A stretch of 6,637 bases of DNA from Hadesarchaea archaeon (lineage in GTDB: Archaea > Hadarchaeota > Hadarchaeia > Hadarchaeales > WYZ-LMO6). The stretch covers positions 1 through 6,637 of the forward strand of contig QNVD01000268.1 in NCBI GenBank assembly GCA_004347925.1. The letters run 5' to 3'. A program made the position numbers and the translations under genes. Of the stretch, positions 5,743 through 6,637 are shown one piece after another; the first letter of the stretch is position 1, and each line of letters starts with the position of its first letter. The notes below the pieces were generated by a model. The model was not told the origin of the DNA and ran no database searches. It was given only the letters and a program-made list of their open reading frames with translations.

Positions 5743-6399
5743 CTACCTCCCCCCTCCCCTCTTATAACCCTCCAGCAGCCTCCGGCAGGTCTCCCAGGAC
5801 CTCCTGGCGAAGGGGGGGAGGTCCCCGTGCTCCTCCACCCACTCCCTGAGGAAGCGCACGGTGAGGGGGTCATGGCTGTATCCGGATCCCAGCTCCCCGT
5901 ATCTCTCCCTGAGTTCTCTGAGGCGCTCGTCCCTCCTCACCTTGGCCAGGATGGAGGCGGCCCCCACCACCCTGTACTTCCTGTCGGCCGAGTTCTCCAC
6001 CACCAGCTCGGGCTTCACCTCCAGGTACCTGAGCAGTCTCCTCCTGAAGAGTTCGGGATTGGGGTCCGGGGAATCCACGTAGGCCACCTGGGGCCTGAGC
6101 TCGTTCAGGAGGCGGGCGAAGCCGCGCGCCTCCAGCTCGTTCAGGTTCACCCCCCTCCCGAGGGCCTCGTCTATCTCCCGCGGCTGCAGCTCCAGGAGCC
6201 TGAACCTGAGGGCCCTAGCCTCTATCAGGGGGACCAGCCTCTCCCTCCTGGAGGGGGTGAGGAGCTTGGAGTCCCTGACCCCGCTTTCCCTCAGGAACTC
6301 CAGATCCTCCTCCCTCACCACCACCCCGCAGAGCACCATGGGCCCCAGCACGGGTCCCCTCCCCGCCTCATCCAGCCCCGCCACCTCCCTCCCCGCCAT
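5743..6399 (-). CDS. rnhB: Ribonuclease HII
   Basis: Archaeal type 2 RNase H; cleaves the RNA strand of RNA/DNA hybrids and the 5' side of single ribonucleotides embedded in DNA, starting ribonucleotide excision repair. It is 218 aa from the chosen ATG, typical for archaea. Signatures are GLDEAGRGPVLGP with catalytic Asp10 and Glu11, VRDSKLLTP (41-49), VAYVDSPDPNPE with Asp109, and ADRKYRVVGAASILAKVRRD with Asp139, completing the DEDD set; then GSGYSHDPLTVRFLREW (171-187). Small differences from the common forms are YRVVGAASI for YPVVSAASI and SGYSHDP for SGYPSDP. A second in-frame ATG lies at 6414. The one at 6399 is preferred because it has AGGAGGG just upstream, the usual 9-residue run to DEAGRG, and a TATA-like box centred 25 bp before it. 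It is probably the first gene of the rnhB-nicotinamidase-NAPRT group. Confidence 0.95.
   Translation of the reverse strand: MAGREVAGLDEAGRGPVLGPMVLCGVVVREEDLEFLRESGVRDSKLLTPSRRERLVPLIEARALRFRLLELQPREIDEALGRGVNLNELEARGFARLLNELRPQVAYVDSPDPNPELFRRRLLRYLEVKPELVVENSADRKYRVVGAASILAKVRRDERLRELRERYGELGSGYSHDPLTVRFLREWVEEHGDLPPFARRSWETCRRLLEGYKRGGGR
5762..5767 (-). promoter_or_regulatory. TTATAA box inside the 3' end of rnhB, possible internal nicotinamidase promoter
   Basis: The minus strand reads GGTTATAAGAGG, a good archaeal TATA match centred about 26 bp upstream of the nicotinamidase ATG. It encodes Gly-Tyr-Lys-Arg of RNase HII using TAT, whereas the tyrosine codons I checked elsewhere in the window are TAC. 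This suggests selection on the DNA as a promoter, but chance is possible. Confidence 0.35.
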
Positions 6400-6402
6400 C
6401 AA

Positions 6403-6409
6403 CCCTCCT
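6403..6409 (-). promoter_or_regulatory. Ribosome binding site deciding the rnhB start
   Basis: AGGAGGG on the minus strand, ending 3 nt before the ATG at 6399. It supports this ATG over the in-frame one at 6414, which has only a G run directly adjoining it. Confidence 0.6.
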
Positions 6410-6421
6410 GGCATCCCCCCC

Positions 6422-6427
6422 TTTTAT
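6422..6427. promoter_or_regulatory. Shared bidirectional TATA-like box between rnhB and the THEP1-type gene
   Basis: TTTTAT on the plus strand (ATAAAA on the minus) is the only strongly A/T-rich patch in the 50-bp gap. Its centre, 6424.5, is exactly midway between the rnhB ATG at 6399 and the GTG at 6450, about 25 bp from each. That is the TATA-to-start distance for leaderless archaeal transcripts, so one element could direct divergent transcription. This is positional inference. Confidence 0.5.
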
Positions 6428-6449
6428 CCTCCCCAGCGGGTCTGGGTAG

Positions 6450-6637
6450 GTGAAGAACTTCCTGCTGACGGGCAGGCCGGGGAGCGGCAAGAGCACGGTG
6501 ATAGGGAGGACAGTTGAGCTCCTGAGGGAGAGGGGGGTCAGGGTGGGAGGGGTGGTGTGCCCCGAGGTGAGGGAGGGAGGGGTGAGGGTGGGGTTCAGGA
6601 TAAGGGAGCTGGGAACGGGGGAGGAGGGGATGCTGGC
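6450..6637 (+). CDS. THEP1-type nucleoside-triphosphatase, N-terminal part (runs off the right edge)
   Basis: 62 codons are visible. The protein starts (V/M)KNFLLTGRPGSGKSTVIGR, with a Walker A P-loop GRPGSGKST at residues 8-16, and continues with GVRVGGVVCPEVREGG and VGFRIRELGTGEEGMLA. These are close to the N-terminal pattern of archaeal THEP1-type NTPases, small cytosolic P-loop enzymes that hydrolyse NTPs in vitro and whose cellular role is unclear. The start must be the GTG at 6450 or later because an in-frame TAG directly precedes it at 6447-6449. No convincing ribosome binding site is seen, which fits a leaderless transcript from the TATA-like box centred 25 bp upstream. The run of G-rich codons here also makes the plus strand G-tract-rich. 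Walker B and the rest lie outside the window. Confidence 0.88.
   Translation, partial: MKNFLLTGRPGSGKSTVIGRTVELLRERGVRVGGVVCPEVREGGVRVGFRIRELGTGEEGML

Noticed and set aside
6538..6598. G-tract-rich stretch on the plus strand, possible G-quadruplex
   Set aside because: The runs are explained by Gly, Val, Arg (AGG) and Glu codons of the conserved NTPase N-terminus. Similar purine runs occur in every gene of the window, so there is no separate evidence for a functional quadruplex.

Overview
The window reads as chromosome from a thermophilic or hyperthermophilic archaeon with a GC-rich genome. The evidence is: an archaeal-type two-subunit phenylalanyl-tRNA synthetase, two pilin-like proteins with class III (archaeal prepilin) signal peptides, an archaeal-type RNase HII, a THEP1-type NTPase, a zinc-ribbon nicotinate phosphoribosyltransferase like that of Thermoplasma, very heavy use of AGG for arginine, and purine-loaded coding strands. 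The species cannot be named from the sequence alone. Nothing points to a plasmid, virus, IS element or CRISPR array.

Layout. Positions 1-555 hold a divergent pair of small pilin-like genes, one running left off the window and one complete 68-aa gene running right, separated by only 29 bp. Positions 556-827 carry no credible gene but several long-range inverted complementarities; this is the least explained stretch and may be a structured RNA. Positions 828-6399 are a tightly packed minus-strand cluster, in transcription order rnhB (RNase HII), nicotinamidase, nicotinate phosphoribosyltransferase, pheS, pheT. The junctions are a 4-nt gap, a 4-nt overlap, a 34-nt gap and a zero-base junction. 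At the right edge a THEP1-type NTPase gene starts divergently from rnhB and runs off the window.

How the genes work together. The nicotinamidase and nicotinate phosphoribosyltransferase are consecutive steps of NAD salvage: nicotinamide to nicotinate to nicotinate mononucleotide. PheS and PheT are the two subunits of one enzyme and are translated from adjoining frames. RNase HII removes ribonucleotides from DNA and has no evident mechanistic link to its neighbours; the grouping looks like a housekeeping operon.

Transcription signals. Several start codons have an A/T-rich, TATA-like box centred about 24-27 bp upstream, in otherwise very GC-rich DNA: both pilin genes, rnhB, the NTPase, the nicotinamidase and pheS. 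This is the geometry expected for leaderless or nearly leaderless archaeal transcripts. In the rnhB/NTPase gap, one TTTTAT hexamer lies exactly midway between the two divergent start codons. No clearly novel protein system is present; the main items to follow up are the unassigned 272-bp region, the promoter geometry, and unusual residues in conserved PheS motifs.
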